A stretch of 64,000 nt of DNA from an uncultured Eubacteriales bacterium (GCA_905198155.1 CAJKBQ010000013.1:11194-75193), one strand, 5' to 3'; counted from the stretch's first letter, positions 51,842-62,131 are shown. Numbers and translations are program-made. Notes: a model not told the origin generated them from the sequence alone.

Positions 51842-54427
51842 ATGCAGTGGCAGCGACGAACAATAGCGGAAACTCTGGCGGAACTGCACGTTTCGCCCGA
51901 CAGCGGACTCACCGACGCGGAAGCAGCGCTCCGGCTGCGCCAGGACGGCGCCAACCGACTGCGCGCCGCCAAGCGTCCGAGCGTACTCGCAATGTTTTTG
52001 GGGCAGTTCCGCGATTTTATGGTCATCATCCTGCTGATTGCGGCGGGGATTTCATTTTTGGTTTCGTTTTGGGAGCCGGACGGCGATTTGGTCGATCCGA
52101 TCATCATATTGGGGATCGTCGTCCTGAATGCGATCATCGGCACCGTGCAGGAGTGCAAAGCGGAAAAGGCGATTGAATCGCTGCAAAAAATGGCTGCCCC
52201 CACCAGCCATGTCCGCCGCAGCGGCGCACTGCGCACCATCCCGTCGGAGCAGGTGGTGCGGGGCGACATCGTGTTTCTGCGCGAGGGCGACCGCGTTCCG
52301 GCAGACGGCCGGCTGATCGAATCCGTTGGCCTGCGAACGGAGGAGTCTGCGCTGACGGGCGAGTCGTTCCCGGTGGAAAAAGACGCGCAGCTGCTGTTTT
52401 CAGAGCGGGAACCGGTGGCGGAGCGGCGCAATATGGTATTTTCCGGCACCAGCGTCGCCGCCGGGCACGGCTGGGCCGTCGTCACTGAAACCGGAATGCG
52501 CACCGAGATGGGGCAGATCGCGCAGATGCTGACCGAAGGCGACGCGCCGCAGACGCCGCTCCAAGTGCGGCTGGCAAAAATTGGCCGAATTCTGGGGATT
52601 GGCGCGCTGGTCATCTGCGCGTCGATTTTCGCGATGGGGCTGATCCAGCACAGCGACCCGCTGAATATGTTCCTGATCGCGGTCAGCCTGGCGGTGGCGG
52701 CGATTCCTGAGGGGCTTCCGGCGATTGTGACGATTGTGCTGGCGCTGGGCGTGCGCCGCATGGCCGCGCAGCGCGCCATCATCCGGCGGCTGCCCGCGGT
52801 GGAGACGCTGGGGTGCGCGACGGTGATCTGCTCCGATAAAACCGGCACGCTGACGCAAAACCGCATGACGGTGACGACGATGTGCGACGCGTTCGGCACG
52901 GTGGAACCGGATTCTCCGGCCGGGCAGCGGCTGATGCAGATGGCGGCGCTGTGCAGCAATGCGACGCCTGGCGACGGCGATCCCACCGAACAGGCGCTGC
53001 TGCGCGCCGTGCAGCCGTCCGGCGCAGTGGCCGAATGGCGGCAGCAGTACCCGCGCGCCGGGGAACTGCCGTTTGACTCCGACCGCAAACGCATGACGAC
53101 GGTGCACCGCAGCGGCGCGCAGTATTGGCGGATCACCAAAGGCGCGCCGGAGATTTTGCTGGCGCTGTGCACGCAGTGCCGCGCGGGCGGCGCGATTCTC
53201 CCGATGACGGAGGATGTGCGGGAACGCATATGTACCCAAATCCGATCATTGTCGGAGCAGGCGCTGCGCGTGATTGCATTTGCCGATGGGGAAGGCCCGT
53301 CGGCGGCACCAACGGAGGCCGGGCTGTGCTTCGCCGGAATGATGGGCATGATGGACCCGCCGCGGCCGGAAGCAGCCGATTCGGTGCGCCGCTGCCGCCG
53401 TGCCGGAATCCGGCCGGTGATGATTACCGGCGACCACGCCGCAACCGCTGCGGCCATCGGTCGCCAGCTGGGCATCTGCCGCGCCGAGGATCGGGTGCTG
53501 ACCGGCGCGCAGCTGGACACCATGTCCGACGATGCGCTGGCCGCCGCCGCGGCGGACTGTCCGGTGTATGCGCGCGTTTCCCCGGCACATAAGGTTCGGA
53601 TCGTCCGCGCGCTCCAATCGCGCGGCGCCGTGGTGGCGATGACGGGCGACGGCGTCAACGACGCCCCAGCATTAAAGGCAGCGGACATCGGCTGTGCAAT
53701 GGGGGAAAGCGGCACCGACGTGGCCAAAGACGCCGCCGATATGATTCTGACCGACGACCGATTTACCACAATCGTCGATGCCGTCGCCGCCGGGCGCGGG
53801 ATTTACGCCAATATCCAAAAAGCCGTGCATTTCCTGCTGTCGTGCAACATCGGCGAGATCATGACGGTTTTCGTGTCCTTTTTGCTGCGCCTGCCGTCGC
53901 CGCTGCTGGCGATTCAGCTGCTGTGGGTTAATCTGGTGACGGATTCGCTGCCCGCGCTGGCGTTGGGCGTCGAGCCGATGGAGCGGGACGTGATGCAGCG
54001 CAAGCCCATTCACCGCAGCCAAAGCCTGTTTGCCGGGCTGACGCACCGCATCCTGCTCGAAGGACTGCTGATCGGCAGCATTTCCCTGCTCGCCTACATT
54101 TGCGGCCGGACGTTTTTCGACGTCGATCCGGCCGTCCCCGTCGTCGGCCGGACGATGGCGTTCGCCGTGCTGAGCCTGTCGCAGTTGGTTCACGCGCTCA
54201 ATGTGCGCAGCCCGCATTCGCTTTTCCAGGTCGGCATCGCGTCCAACCGCAAGATGATCGGCGCGTTCCTCGTCGGGCTGCTGATGCAGGTCAGCGTAAT
54301 CACCATCCCGGCGCTGGCCGCTATATTCAAAACGGCGGCGCTGTCTCCGCTGCAATGGGGCATCGTGGCGCTGCTGTCGTTTGTGCCGCTGGGGGCGGTT
54401 GAGCTGGAAAAAATGCTTTGCGCGTGA
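51842..54427 (+). CDS. P-type Ca2+-transporting ATPase (PMCA/SERCA-like, P2 type)
   Basis: Cation-export pump of 861 residues. The cation-ATPase N-terminus (LTDAEAALRLRQDGANRL) is followed by TM helices and the actuator LTGESFPVEK. The TM4 ion motif is AAIPEGLPAIV, the phosphorylation site is CSDKTGTLTQNRMTV (Asp at about 335), and the KGAPE nucleotide site, MITGDHAATAAAIG and MTGDGVNDAPALKAADIG hinge follow. Six C-terminal TM helices contain LLWVNLVTDSLPALALG. Ca2+ is likely from IPEGLPA and NLVTDSLPA; Mn2+ is possible. ATG 51842 follows GGAAAGGCAGG. Confidence 0.93.
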   Translation: MQWQRRTIAETLAELHVSPDSGLTDAEAALRLRQDGANRLRAAKRPSVLAMFLGQFRDFMVIILLIAAGISFLVSFWEPDGDLVDPIIILGIVVLNAIIGTVQECKAEKAIESLQKMAAPTSHVRRSGALRTIPSEQVVRGDIVFLREGDRVPADGRLIESVGLRTEESALTGESFPVEKDAQLLFSEREPVAERRNMVFSGTSVAAGHGWAVVTETGMRTEMGQIAQMLTEGDAPQTPLQVRLAKIGRILGIGALVICASIFAMGLIQHSDPLNMFLIAVSLAVAAIPEGLPAIVTIVLALGVRRMAAQRAIIRRLPAVETLGCATVICSDKTGTLTQNRMTVTTMCDAFGTVEPDSPAGQRLMQMAALCSNATPGDGDPTEQALLRAVQPSGAVAEWRQQYPRAGELPFDSDRKRMTTVHRSGAQYWRITKGAPEILLALCTQCRAGGAILPMTEDVRERICTQIRSLSEQALRVIAFADGEGPSAAPTEAGLCFAGMMGMMDPPRPEAADSVRRCRRAGIRPVMITGDHAATAAAIGRQLGICRAEDRVLTGAQLDTMSDDALAAAAADCPVYARVSPAHKVRIVRALQSRGAVVAMTGDGVNDAPALKAADIGCAMGESGTDVAKDAADMILTDDRFTTIVDAVAAGRGIYANIQKAVHFLLSCNIGEIMTVFVSFLLRLPSPLLAIQLLWVNLVTDSLPALALGVEPMERDVMQRKPIHRSQSLFAGLTHRILLEGLLIGSISLLAYICGRTFFDVDPAVPVVGRTMAFAVLSLSQLVHALNVRSPHSLFQVGIASNRKMIGAFLVGLLMQVSVITIPALAAIFKTAALSPLQWGIVALLSFVPLGAVELEKMLCA

Positions 54428-54444
54428 TATTCACATTTTTGCTA

Positions 54445-54473
54445 TTGCAAATCCCGCGCGTTTGTGATATGAT
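54445..54473 (+). promoter_or_regulatory. Promoter of the alpha/beta hydrolase gene
   Basis: TTGCAA (54445-54450), 17-base spacer, TGA-TATGAT (54468-54473). Confidence 0.75.
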
Positions 54474-54506
54474 ATAAGAGACTGAAACGAATAAAGGAGC
54501 GGGAAA

Positions 54507-55514
54507 ATGGAAACGGTTTGGACATATGTCATTTGGGCAGGAGTGGTGCTGGCGGCTTGGCTGTGCACAGTTGGAATCATGTTTTGGAAGCTGACGCGTC
54601 GTGAGCCGTACCCCCTGCATCACCGTGAGTGGCTCTATCGAAAAATCGAAAAGTCGCCGCTGGCGGAGTGGGTACCGGTGCTGCGCCGCGGCGCAGACTG
54701 GCTGAACGACACCCCGTACGACGACGCATGGGTGCTGGGCGACGACGGTCAAAGTATGCACGCCCGGCTGTTTTTGCACCGGGATCAGCTCAACGAAGGG
54801 CGGCTCATGATCCTGTGCCACGGGTACCACAGCGATCCCGAAGTTGATTTTGGCGCCTCAGCAGAGGAGTATTACAACGCCGGGATGCATTTGCTGGTGA
54901 TTGATCAGCGTGCGCACGGCGACAGCGAAGGCGAACGCGTTTGCTTTGGCGTCAAAGAAGGGTACGATATCCGAAATTGGTGCTGGTATGTCCGTCGGGA
55001 GTACCCCAAGATGGAGATTGTACTATGCGGTGTGTCAATGGGCGCAACAGCCGTGCTGCGAGCCGCGGCTATGCCCAACCTGCCGCGCAACGTCATCGGC
55101 GTCATCGCGGACAGCGCCTACACCAATCCGTACCGCGAGTTCCAATATGTGCTGCGGCGACACGGCTGCTTCCTGCCGGGGATTTTCCTCGGGCCGCTGC
55201 GCTTGGTCTGCCGCAAATGGGCCAAGTTCGATATGCGTGCGTTTGACACCACGCAGGAAGTGCCCAAAATCACGGTGCCGGTGCTGTTTGTCCACGGCGA
55301 AGCGGACAAACTGGTGCCGCCGTCCTGCACCCGCGCGAACTACGACGCGTGTACATCGCCCAAAACGCTGCTGATGGTGCCGGGCGCAGGCCATGCGGTC
55401 AGCTGGCTGGCGGATCAGCCGCGTTACCGCGAAGTGCTGCACCAGTTCCTGCAATCGCTGCCCGACCGCCGCGATCTGCCGCGCAAAAGCACCACGGCGG
55501 CCGAATCCAAGTGA
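54507..55514 (+). CDS. Membrane-anchored alpha/beta hydrolase
   Basis: 335 residues with an N-terminal signal-anchor (about 5-28) and an alpha/beta hydrolase domain outside. The oxyanion strand is LMILCHGYHSDP, the nucleophile elbow is VLCGVSMGATAVL (Ser in GVSMG), and the triad Asp lies in FVHGEADKLVP with His in GAGHAVSWL. A DQRAHGDSEG motif is typical of the YqkD/BAAT-like hydrolases of clostridia. The substrate is unknown. AAAGGAGCGGG precedes ATG 54507. Possibly co-transcribed with the lysozyme gene, 26 bases downstream. Confidence 0.85.
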   Translation: METVWTYVIWAGVVLAAWLCTVGIMFWKLTRREPYPLHHREWLYRKIEKSPLAEWVPVLRRGADWLNDTPYDDAWVLGDDGQSMHARLFLHRDQLNEGRLMILCHGYHSDPEVDFGASAEEYYNAGMHLLVIDQRAHGDSEGERVCFGVKEGYDIRNWCWYVRREYPKMEIVLCGVSMGATAVLRAAAMPNLPRNVIGVIADSAYTNPYREFQYVLRRHGCFLPGIFLGPLRLVCRKWAKFDMRAFDTTQEVPKITVPVLFVHGEADKLVPPSCTRANYDACTSPKTLLMVPGAGHAVSWLADQPRYREVLHQFLQSLPDRRDLPRKSTTAAESK

Positions 55515-55540
55515 TGCGGCTGCGGAAAGGAATTCGGAAT

Positions 55541-57313
55541 ATGAAACGTCTGCTGTGCATATTGGGCGCGGCGCTGTGCATTGGGCTGCTGCCGCACTTG
55601 TGCAAAACCTACGGCGATACCTTTGCGTCCGGCATTCAGGCCGAAGCCGGATTTCATATGATTGCGATGCCCGTCGGCGCCGACCAAACGCTCACGCCGT
55701 CGGACTTGTCCTCCGGGCAGAAGCAAACGTGGCGGTCGAGCGCGCCGGATGTGGCGACCGTGTCGTCTGACGGCCGGGTACACGCGCAGTCCGCCGGAAC
55801 GGCGGTGGTGTATGTGACCTCGGCGATCGACAGCAGCCAGTTTGACAGCTGGGTGATCCATGTAACGTCCGACGCCGGTTCGCTGGCGATCAGTGCGCGT
55901 ACCGCGGGGCTGACGATCGGCCAGTCGATGCAGCTGACGGCGCAGCCGTCCGGCGCGGCAAGCGGTTCGGAAATCCGGTGGTGCTCGACGGATGCAGCAG
56001 TGGCGCGCGTATCGTCCAACGGCGTGGTGACGGCGGTTGCCAACGGCAGCGCCGTGATTTACGCGGAAACCGCGGACGGCCGCTACACGGCGTCGTGCAT
56101 GGTTTATGTGATTCAAAAAACGGTCAATATGACCAAAAGCACGGCCAGCCTGCCGGAAGGAAAAACGCTGTACAACAAATCCAGCGGCGTCAGCAGCGGC
56201 AAAATCATCTGGACGACCAACAATGCCGATGCCGCCGTTGTTCGGCGCGGCTATATCGAAGCCGTCGGGCAGGGTCAGGCCATCGTGACGGCGATCAAAT
56301 CGGACGGCACCGGCGCGCAGTGTACGGTCAACGTCACCGCGCCCGACCCGGTGGTCTCGGCGTATATGGATCCCAACAATCCCATCGCCGGCGAAGCAAG
56401 CACGCTGGTGGCGGTTGCATCGCCGCAGGTGGACGCGCTCCGCGTCCGCGTGCTGGACAGCGCCGGAACGCAGATCTATCAGGATTTTTCCGCAGCGAAC
56501 GCGACCTATACCGAAAAAACCGTGTCCGGCCGGACGGTGCGCATCTGGCGCATCCCGATCACTTTGCCGGATACCGGGAAATTCATCATTCGCTGCACGT
56601 CGGAATCGGAAGCCGCCGCCGGATTCAGCCGGTACTACGGCTTCTACACCATCGTGTCGCCTGCCGGGGAGGACACCTCCGAATCGGGCGTCTGCCGCTC
56701 GTGGTACGCATCGTCAGAGCTGCTGCGCTTTTTGACGCAGTACGAAGGTCTGTGCCAAACCGTGGTGTACGACGTGGTCAACGTCCCGACCATCGGGTAT
56801 GGCCAAGCCCTCTTTTTCGGCAGCGAATTCTACAATTACCAAACCACCGACGAAGCGTGGGGCAATATGTGCAAGCTGGTTAACCAGACGTTTGTCCCGC
56901 CGCTGAATACTTTCATCTCCAAAAACAATCTGCTGCTGAATCAAGCGCAGTTTGACGCGCTCATCAGTTACAGCTACAATATGGGTTACAATTGCTGGCA
57001 ATACTACGGTTTCCATCTGAAACGGCTGCTGATCCAAAACCCGGATGTGACGCAGATCGACCGCACGGAGCTGAAATATGCGTTTGGCAAGCAAAGCTGG
57101 ACGGGCGGCTACTTCTACGAAGGGCTGTACCGCCGCCGGATGGACGAATGGGAGATGTTCCTTACCGGCGACTACAACGTGCACCCATACAACGGCGGCG
57201 CCGGGATGACCGGGGACTTTGCCGTTCCGGTCAAAGCCGACCGCGAGGATCCCGAAAAATACAAGAGCGACTGGCGCTATTTGGGCGCCGGAAACTGGAC
57301 GAGTACCGGTTAA
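55541..57313 (+). CDS. Exported GH24-type lysozyme with Big2 (Ig-like) repeats
   Basis: 590 residues. The signal peptide is MKRLLCILGAALCIGLLPHL. Three bacterial Ig-like (Big2) domains lie at about 45-270, with repeated motifs such as WRSSAPDVATVSSDGRVHAQSAGTAVV. An all-beta domain follows (about 275-390). The phage-lysozyme domain (about 400-560) has LTQYEGLCQTVVYDVVNVPTIGYGQ, with catalytic Glu in YEG and TIGYG, and QFDALISYSYNMGYNCW. It probably cleaves peptidoglycan at the wall during remodelling. ATG 55541 is 9 bases after GGAAAGGAA. An upstream in-frame extension is not supported. Confidence 0.9.
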   Translation: MKRLLCILGAALCIGLLPHLCKTYGDTFASGIQAEAGFHMIAMPVGADQTLTPSDLSSGQKQTWRSSAPDVATVSSDGRVHAQSAGTAVVYVTSAIDSSQFDSWVIHVTSDAGSLAISARTAGLTIGQSMQLTAQPSGAASGSEIRWCSTDAAVARVSSNGVVTAVANGSAVIYAETADGRYTASCMVYVIQKTVNMTKSTASLPEGKTLYNKSSGVSSGKIIWTTNNADAAVVRRGYIEAVGQGQAIVTAIKSDGTGAQCTVNVTAPDPVVSAYMDPNNPIAGEASTLVAVASPQVDALRVRVLDSAGTQIYQDFSAANATYTEKTVSGRTVRIWRIPITLPDTGKFIIRCTSESEAAAGFSRYYGFYTIVSPAGEDTSESGVCRSWYASSELLRFLTQYEGLCQTVVYDVVNVPTIGYGQALFFGSEFYNYQTTDEAWGNMCKLVNQTFVPPLNTFISKNNLLLNQAQFDALISYSYNMGYNCWQYYGFHLKRLLIQNPDVTQIDRTELKYAFGKQSWTGGYFYEGLYRRRMDEWEMFLTGDYNVHPYNGGAGMTGDFAVPVKADREDPEKYKSDWRYLGAGNWTSTG

Positions 57314-57321
57314 ATCAAAAC

Positions 57322-57368
57322 AAAAACACCTGCGGCCTGCGCAATCGCGCGGGCCGCAGGTGTTTTTA
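57322..57368. terminator. Bidirectional terminator between the lysozyme gene and mtaB
   Basis: Perfect 16-base arms, 57322-57337 and 57352-57367, with A and T runs on the flanks. It serves both convergent genes. Confidence 0.88.
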
Positions 57369-57377
57369 TGCCCGGCC

Positions 57378-58664
57378 TCAATCAACCAGCGTCCCAATGC
57401 AGACATCGCTGTCGGTGCCGTCAATGCGGACGCGGCGGATCTCGTTGTGCAGCGCATCGCCGCGGACGCGCACCGGCGCGTAGTCCGGCGTGAACCCGGT
57501 AAACCATCCGTCGGCCGTCGTTTCCAGCAGTACGTCGGCCGTCCGGCTCACCTGGCTGTCCAAAAACGCGCGGTGCAGCCGATCCGCCAGCGCCAGCGCC
57601 TGATGCGTGCGCGCCTCCTTGACCGCCGGAGCCACCTGATCCGACAGCCGGTCGGCGACCGTGCCGGGGCGCTGCGAATAGGGGAAAACGTGCACCTTCG
57701 CAAACCCAACGGCTTCCACAAACCGCATCGATTCCGCGAATTCCGCGTCCGTTTCGCCGGCGAACCCGACCATCCAGTCCGTGGTGATCGACGACTGCGC
57801 GAAATGCGCGCGGATATTGCGTACAATTTCGGCGTACTCCGGCGCGGTGTAGTGCCGGTTCATGCGGCGCAGCGTTTCGGTGCAGCCGCTTTGCATCGAC
57901 AGGTGAAACTGCGGGCAGAACTTCGGCTCCCGCGCCAGCCGATCCAGCAATTCGTCGGTCATGCGGTCCGGTTCCAGCGACCCCAGCCGAATCCGGGCAA
58001 TGTCGGTCGCCGCCGCGGCATCCACCGCGTCGCACAGCTGCAAGCCGATGTCCTGCCCGTACGCCGACAAATTGATCCCAACCAGCACCACCTCACGGTA
58101 CCCGGCCTCGGAAATTTGCGCCAATTCCGCGCGCAACTCGTCCATCGGCTTGCTGCGCACGCGCCCGCGCGCGTAGGGAATGATGCAGTACGAGCAAAAC
58201 CGGTTGCAGCCGTCCTCAATCTTGACGAACGCGCGCGTCCGGTCGTGAAAATCGCGGACGCGCAGCGATTCAAACGCAGCGCCCGCCCGATGCGGCTCAA
58301 TTTGCAGAATCGGCGCGCGATCATTCATGAATTGCAGCACCAGCGCCGGAATCGCGTGCCGGTTGGTGTTGCCGACCACAATGTCGGCGTCGCCGAGCAG
58401 CTTTGCGCTTTCTTCCGGAAATGCCTGCGGCATACACCCGGTCAGCACCAGTACGGCGTCCGGATTGCGGCGGCGCGCCCGGCGCAGCGTCTGGCGCACT
58501 TTCTGGTCGCTGGTGCCGGTGACGGTGCAGGAGTTCAGGATGATGACGTCCGCGCCCTCCGGCGCGTCCTGTGCGGTAAATCCGCACTGCTCCATCATCG
58601 CGCAAATCGCCTGCGATTCGTATTGGTTTACCTTGCACCCCAGGGTAATCATGTGTACGTTCAT
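57378..58664 (-). CDS. mtaB: tRNA (t6A37-C2)-methylthiotransferase MtaB
   Basis: Radical-SAM enzyme making ms2t6A at position 37 of ANN-decoding tRNAs. The 428 residues have the N-terminal UPF0004 cluster cysteines Cys10, Cys46 and Cys77. The radical SAM motif CNRFCSYC holds Cys153/157/160, and a C-terminal TRAM domain follows. MNVHMITLGCKVNQ fits MtaB rather than MiaB. ATG 58664 is 8 bases after GAAAGGA. Its start overlaps the upstream ABC-F stop by four bases. Confidence 0.94.
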   Translation of the reverse strand: MNVHMITLGCKVNQYESQAICAMMEQCGFTAQDAPEGADVIILNSCTVTGTSDQKVRQTLRRARRRNPDAVLVLTGCMPQAFPEESAKLLGDADIVVGNTNRHAIPALVLQFMNDRAPILQIEPHRAGAAFESLRVRDFHDRTRAFVKIEDGCNRFCSYCIIPYARGRVRSKPMDELRAELAQISEAGYREVVLVGINLSAYGQDIGLQLCDAVDAAAATDIARIRLGSLEPDRMTDELLDRLAREPKFCPQFHLSMQSGCTETLRRMNRHYTAPEYAEIVRNIRAHFAQSSITTDWMVGFAGETDAEFAESMRFVEAVGFAKVHVFPYSQRPGTVADRLSDQVAPAVKEARTHQALALADRLHRAFLDSQVSRTADVLLETTADGWFTGFTPDYAPVRVRGDALHNEIRRVRIDGTDSDVCIGTLVD

Positions 58665-60595
58665 GTGGATTCCTTTCCCGCTTCGCCCAATTCGTCGTTC
58701 AGCGTCATCCATTCGCCGTACAGCGCATCCAGTTCGGCTTTCTGCGTGTCCAGTTGCGCGTTCAAATCCAGCATTTTCTGGTAATCGCTCGCGACCTCCG
58801 GCAGTTCAAACTGTGCTTCGATCGCCGCGACCGCTTCCTCTGCCGCTGCAATGGCTTCTTCCAGCTTCCGCAGCCGGGCACGGCGGCGGCGCAGCTCCGC
58901 GCCGTATTCCTTTTGCTGCCGGTACGCATTGGCCTTTTCTTTTTCCGGCCGCGCCGCATCCGGCGCCGTCTCCCGTGCGCGCCGCGCCGCGCTTTGCGCC
59001 AGATATTCGTCGTAATTGCCGACGTAGGACGCAATGCCCGACTCGGTCAGCTCCAAAATGCGCGTGGCTTCCTTGTTAATCAGGTACCGGTCGTGCGACA
59101 CGATGAACATCGTCCCGTCGTAGTCGATCAGCGCGTTTTCCAGCGTCTCGCGCGAATGAATGTCCAGATGGTTGGTCGGTTCGTCGAGCAGTAGAAAATT
59201 GTTTTCGGCCAGCATTAGTTCCAGCAGCAGCAGCCGTGCTTTTTCGCCGCCGCTCAGTGCGGAAACCGGCTTAAACACGTCGTCGCCCTTGAACAGAAAA
59301 GCCGCCAGCGCCGAGCGCATCTCGGTCTGCGTGCGCGCCGGATACCGCGCCCACAGTTCGCCCAGCACGTCGGTCTGCTCGTTCAGCCCCTGCTGAATCT
59401 GGTCGTAGTACCCGATCGATACGCCCACGCCCAGCCGCACCGTCCCGCGGTCAGCGCGGTACTGCCCCAGCAGGATGCGCAGCAGCGACGTTTTGCCGCA
59501 GCCGTTGGCGCCGATCAGGAACACGCGTTCGCCCCGCTTAATTTCAAAATTCACGTCGCGAAACAGCGGCACCCCGCCGAACGACAGCGCCAGATCCGAC
59601 ACCGACAGCACGTCGTTGCCGCTCGTGCATTTGGTGCGGAACGCGAAATGGAAGGTTTCGGGATCGTCCTCCGGCTTTTCCAGCGTTTGTTCCAGCCGCG
59701 CGATGGATTTGAGCTTGCTTTCGGCGGTGCGGATATTCTTTTCGCGGTTCCACTGCCGCTGCTGCGCGACCACGCCTTCCAGCCGGGCAATTTCCTTGCG
59801 CGTGTTGGCGTAGCGGCGCTCGGCCGCCTTCTGCGCCTCCTGTTTCAGCGCGAGCGACCGCGTGTAGTTTCCATTGTATACCGTCAGCCGGTGATGTTCC
59901 AGCTCGCCGGTGCGGTTCGTGACCTTATCCAGAAAATACCGGTCATGCGAAATGACGATATACGCGCCGTTGTAGCCTTTCAGAAAATCTTCGAGCCATT
60001 CCACAGAAGAAATGTCCAGATGGTTGGTCGGCTCGTCCAGCAGCATCAAATTCGCGCCGCTCAGCAGCATCTTGGCCAGCTGCAGTTTGGCTTTCTGGCC
60101 GCCGCTCAAAATCCCGACGCGGCTGTGCAGCTGTTCCTCCGAAAATCCCAGCCCCAGCAGCGCCGATCGCGTGCGGCTGCGGAACGTCAGTCCGCCGTCG
60201 CGTTCAAACGATTCGCGCAGCTGCGTGTGCTGCGCGATGAGGGTGTCCAGCGCCGCGCCGCTGATTTGCTGCATCTGGCTCTGCTGGCGTTCCAGCTCGC
60301 GCTCCTGCGCGGCCAGCGCGGAAAACACCGTCAGCACTTCGTCATATACAGAAATTTCCAGATTCCGGCACACATGCTGTTCCATGTAGCCGACGTTGGT
60401 GTCTTTGCCGAATGCGATGGTGCCGCCGTCGGGCATCATATCGCCGATAATCATCCGGAACAGCGACGTTTTGCCGCTGCCATTGACGCCGACCAGCCCG
60501 AAGTGGTCGGCGTCGGCCAGCTCCACCGAGACGTTTTCAAACAGCACGTCCTCGCCGAAGCTTTTATTCAAATTGGATATCATGAGTCGAGCCAT
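58661..60595 (-). CDS. ABC-F family ATPase (Uup/YdiF-like)
   Basis: Cytosolic translation-associated ATPase with no membrane domain. The 644 residues hold two nucleotide domains: GVNGSGKTSLF / LSGGQKAKLQLAK / LMLLDEPTNHLD and GANGCGKTSLL / LSGGEKARLLLLE / FLLLDEPTNHLD. An interdomain linker (P-site tRNA interaction motif) lies at about 235-315, and a charged C-terminal coiled coil at about 545-640. The coiled-coil end is more like Uup/YdiF than the antibiotic-resistance ARE group. ATG 60595; the SD AAAGGAG is a little far (about 12 bases). Confidence 0.92.
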   Translation of the reverse strand: MARLMISNLNKSFGEDVLFENVSVELADADHFGLVGVNGSGKTSLFRMIIGDMMPDGGTIAFGKDTNVGYMEQHVCRNLEISVYDEVLTVFSALAAQERELERQQSQMQQISGAALDTLIAQHTQLRESFERDGGLTFRSRTRSALLGLGFSEEQLHSRVGILSGGQKAKLQLAKMLLSGANLMLLDEPTNHLDISSVEWLEDFLKGYNGAYIVISHDRYFLDKVTNRTGELEHHRLTVYNGNYTRSLALKQEAQKAAERRYANTRKEIARLEGVVAQQRQWNREKNIRTAESKLKSIARLEQTLEKPEDDPETFHFAFRTKCTSGNDVLSVSDLALSFGGVPLFRDVNFEIKRGERVFLIGANGCGKTSLLRILLGQYRADRGTVRLGVGVSIGYYDQIQQGLNEQTDVLGELWARYPARTQTEMRSALAAFLFKGDDVFKPVSALSGGEKARLLLLELMLAENNFLLLDEPTNHLDIHSRETLENALIDYDGTMFIVSHDRYLINKEATRILELTESGIASYVGNYDEYLAQSAARRARETAPDAARPEKEKANAYRQQKEYGAELRRRRARLRKLEEAIAAAEEAVAAIEAQFELPEVASDYQKMLDLNAQLDTQKAELDALYGEWMTLNDELGEAGKEST

Positions 60596-60637
60596 GAATG
60601 CGCATACTCCTTTGGTTCAGGGGAAATGAGGGCCGCC

Positions 60638-62131
60638 TTACACGCGGTATCCGATCCAGTGCAGACCGTCCGCCGGGCAGGCGACATTTTGGCGGTAATC
60701 GACGATCAGCCGATCCTGCACGAACGTGAAGCGGAACGTGCGGATATACGCGCTGTGCGTGCAGACCACCTGCAATTCGTAGCAGTCGGCCGCCTGCCAC
60801 GCCCCGGCAAATGCCAGGTCGCCGTACGGCGTGAATGCATTAAATGGGAACGACCGCTCCGCCGCGGCGTCAAAATATTGATCGTGATGCGCCCCGCACG
60901 CGGGGTAGATCACGTGATCCTGGCCGGATTTGGTAATTACAATGGCGCTGCGCCCCTTCGGCTGAATCCGGAACGCAATGTGCGAAATGCCGAACGGGTT
61001 GTCCGGCAGCTGATAGGTGCAGCTGCACGGCTCCGCCGGGTCAAACAGCGGCTGCGGCGGTACAATGCGCCGCGACCGCAGCACATCGTTCAGCGCCTTT
61101 TGCGCATCGGGCGCATCCGGCAGCGCATGGTCGGCCATCGCCGGGAGCAGAAGCTCCCAAATCGGCGTCAAAATGGCCTGCATATCGCCCTGCCCGGCCG
61201 TAATGGCCAGCACGGCGTCCTGCTTCGGCATCACAATGCAGTATTGCCCGAATGCGCCGTCCGCCCGATAGACCCCGTCCGGTACGCACCGCCAGAACTG
61301 GTACCCATACCCGCGATTCCAGTCGGTGGGGACAATATCGTCCGGCGCAGCGGCATCGCTGTCCAGCCACGGCGTTTCCGTCGCGCCGTCGTTGCGGATG
61401 TGCATCCGCGTCGCTTCGCGGATCCAGTCGCTGTTCAGCAGCGGCTTGCCGTTCCACCGGCCTTCGTGCAGATACAGCAGGCCGAGTTTCGCAATGTCCT
61501 CGGTTTTCAGGTTCAGCCCCACGCCGCCGAGCGAATTGCCCAGCGCATCGGTTTCCCACGAAATGCCGCGGATGCCGAGCGGCGCAAACAGCTTCTCCTG
61601 CAAATATTCATACGTGCTGCGCCCGGTCACCTGGCGGATGATCGCAGACAGCATATAAGTGGCGCCGGTGTTGTACAGGAACCGGCTGCCGGGTTCAGCC
61701 GCAACCTCCGATTCCAAAAATGCCCGAACCGGATCGGGATACGCAAAGATGAAGTCCGCATTGTTGGGACTGTGCCCGGTGGACATGGTCAGCAGATGCT
61801 TCACCCGCATCTTCGTCATATTTTCATGCGGATGCGCCGCGACGCCCGGGAAAAACGACAGCACCGGATCCTCCACCGTCAGCAGCCTGTCCTGCACGGC
61901 GAATCCGATGGCCGTGGACGTCCAGCTTTTGGACAGCGAGTTCATCATGTGCGGCAGCTCCGGCGCATACGGCGCCCACCACGCTTCCGCAACGATGCGG
62001 TCGTGGCGAATCAGCATCATCGAGTGGATGCCGATGGATTTGGATTCCCAGGTATCTACCAATTTCAAAATGGCCGACGGATCAACGCCCGCCGCAGTCG
62101 GCAGGGCATACGGCAAAAATCTCAACATCAT
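60638..62131 (-). CDS. Serine hydrolase of the beta-lactamase/class C family
   Basis: 497 residues with no signal peptide, so a cytosolic esterase or peptidase rather than a secreted beta-lactamase. The SxxK motif is Ser65-Leu-Ser-Lys68 (NSLSKSW), the YxN-type motif is Tyr153-Asn (FLYNTGATYM), and the later LGLLYLHEGRWNGKPLLNSDWI is typical of EstB-like enzymes. The C-terminal 140 residues form an extra beta domain. ATG 62131 or 62128; the SD (AGAAAGAAG) is weak. It follows the ParB-like gene by 31 bases; a functional link is unclear. Confidence 0.82.
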   Translation of the reverse strand: MMLRFLPYALPTAAGVDPSAILKLVDTWESKSIGIHSMMLIRHDRIVAEAWWAPYAPELPHMMNSLSKSWTSTAIGFAVQDRLLTVEDPVLSFFPGVAAHPHENMTKMRVKHLLTMSTGHSPNNADFIFAYPDPVRAFLESEVAAEPGSRFLYNTGATYMLSAIIRQVTGRSTYEYLQEKLFAPLGIRGISWETDALGNSLGGVGLNLKTEDIAKLGLLYLHEGRWNGKPLLNSDWIREATRMHIRNDGATETPWLDSDAAAPDDIVPTDWNRGYGYQFWRCVPDGVYRADGAFGQYCIVMPKQDAVLAITAGQGDMQAILTPIWELLLPAMADHALPDAPDAQKALNDVLRSRRIVPPQPLFDPAEPCSCTYQLPDNPFGISHIAFRIQPKGRSAIVITKSGQDHVIYPACGAHHDQYFDAAAERSFPFNAFTPYGDLAFAGAWQAADCYELQVVCTHSAYIRTFRFTFVQDRLIVDYRQNVACPADGLHWIGYRV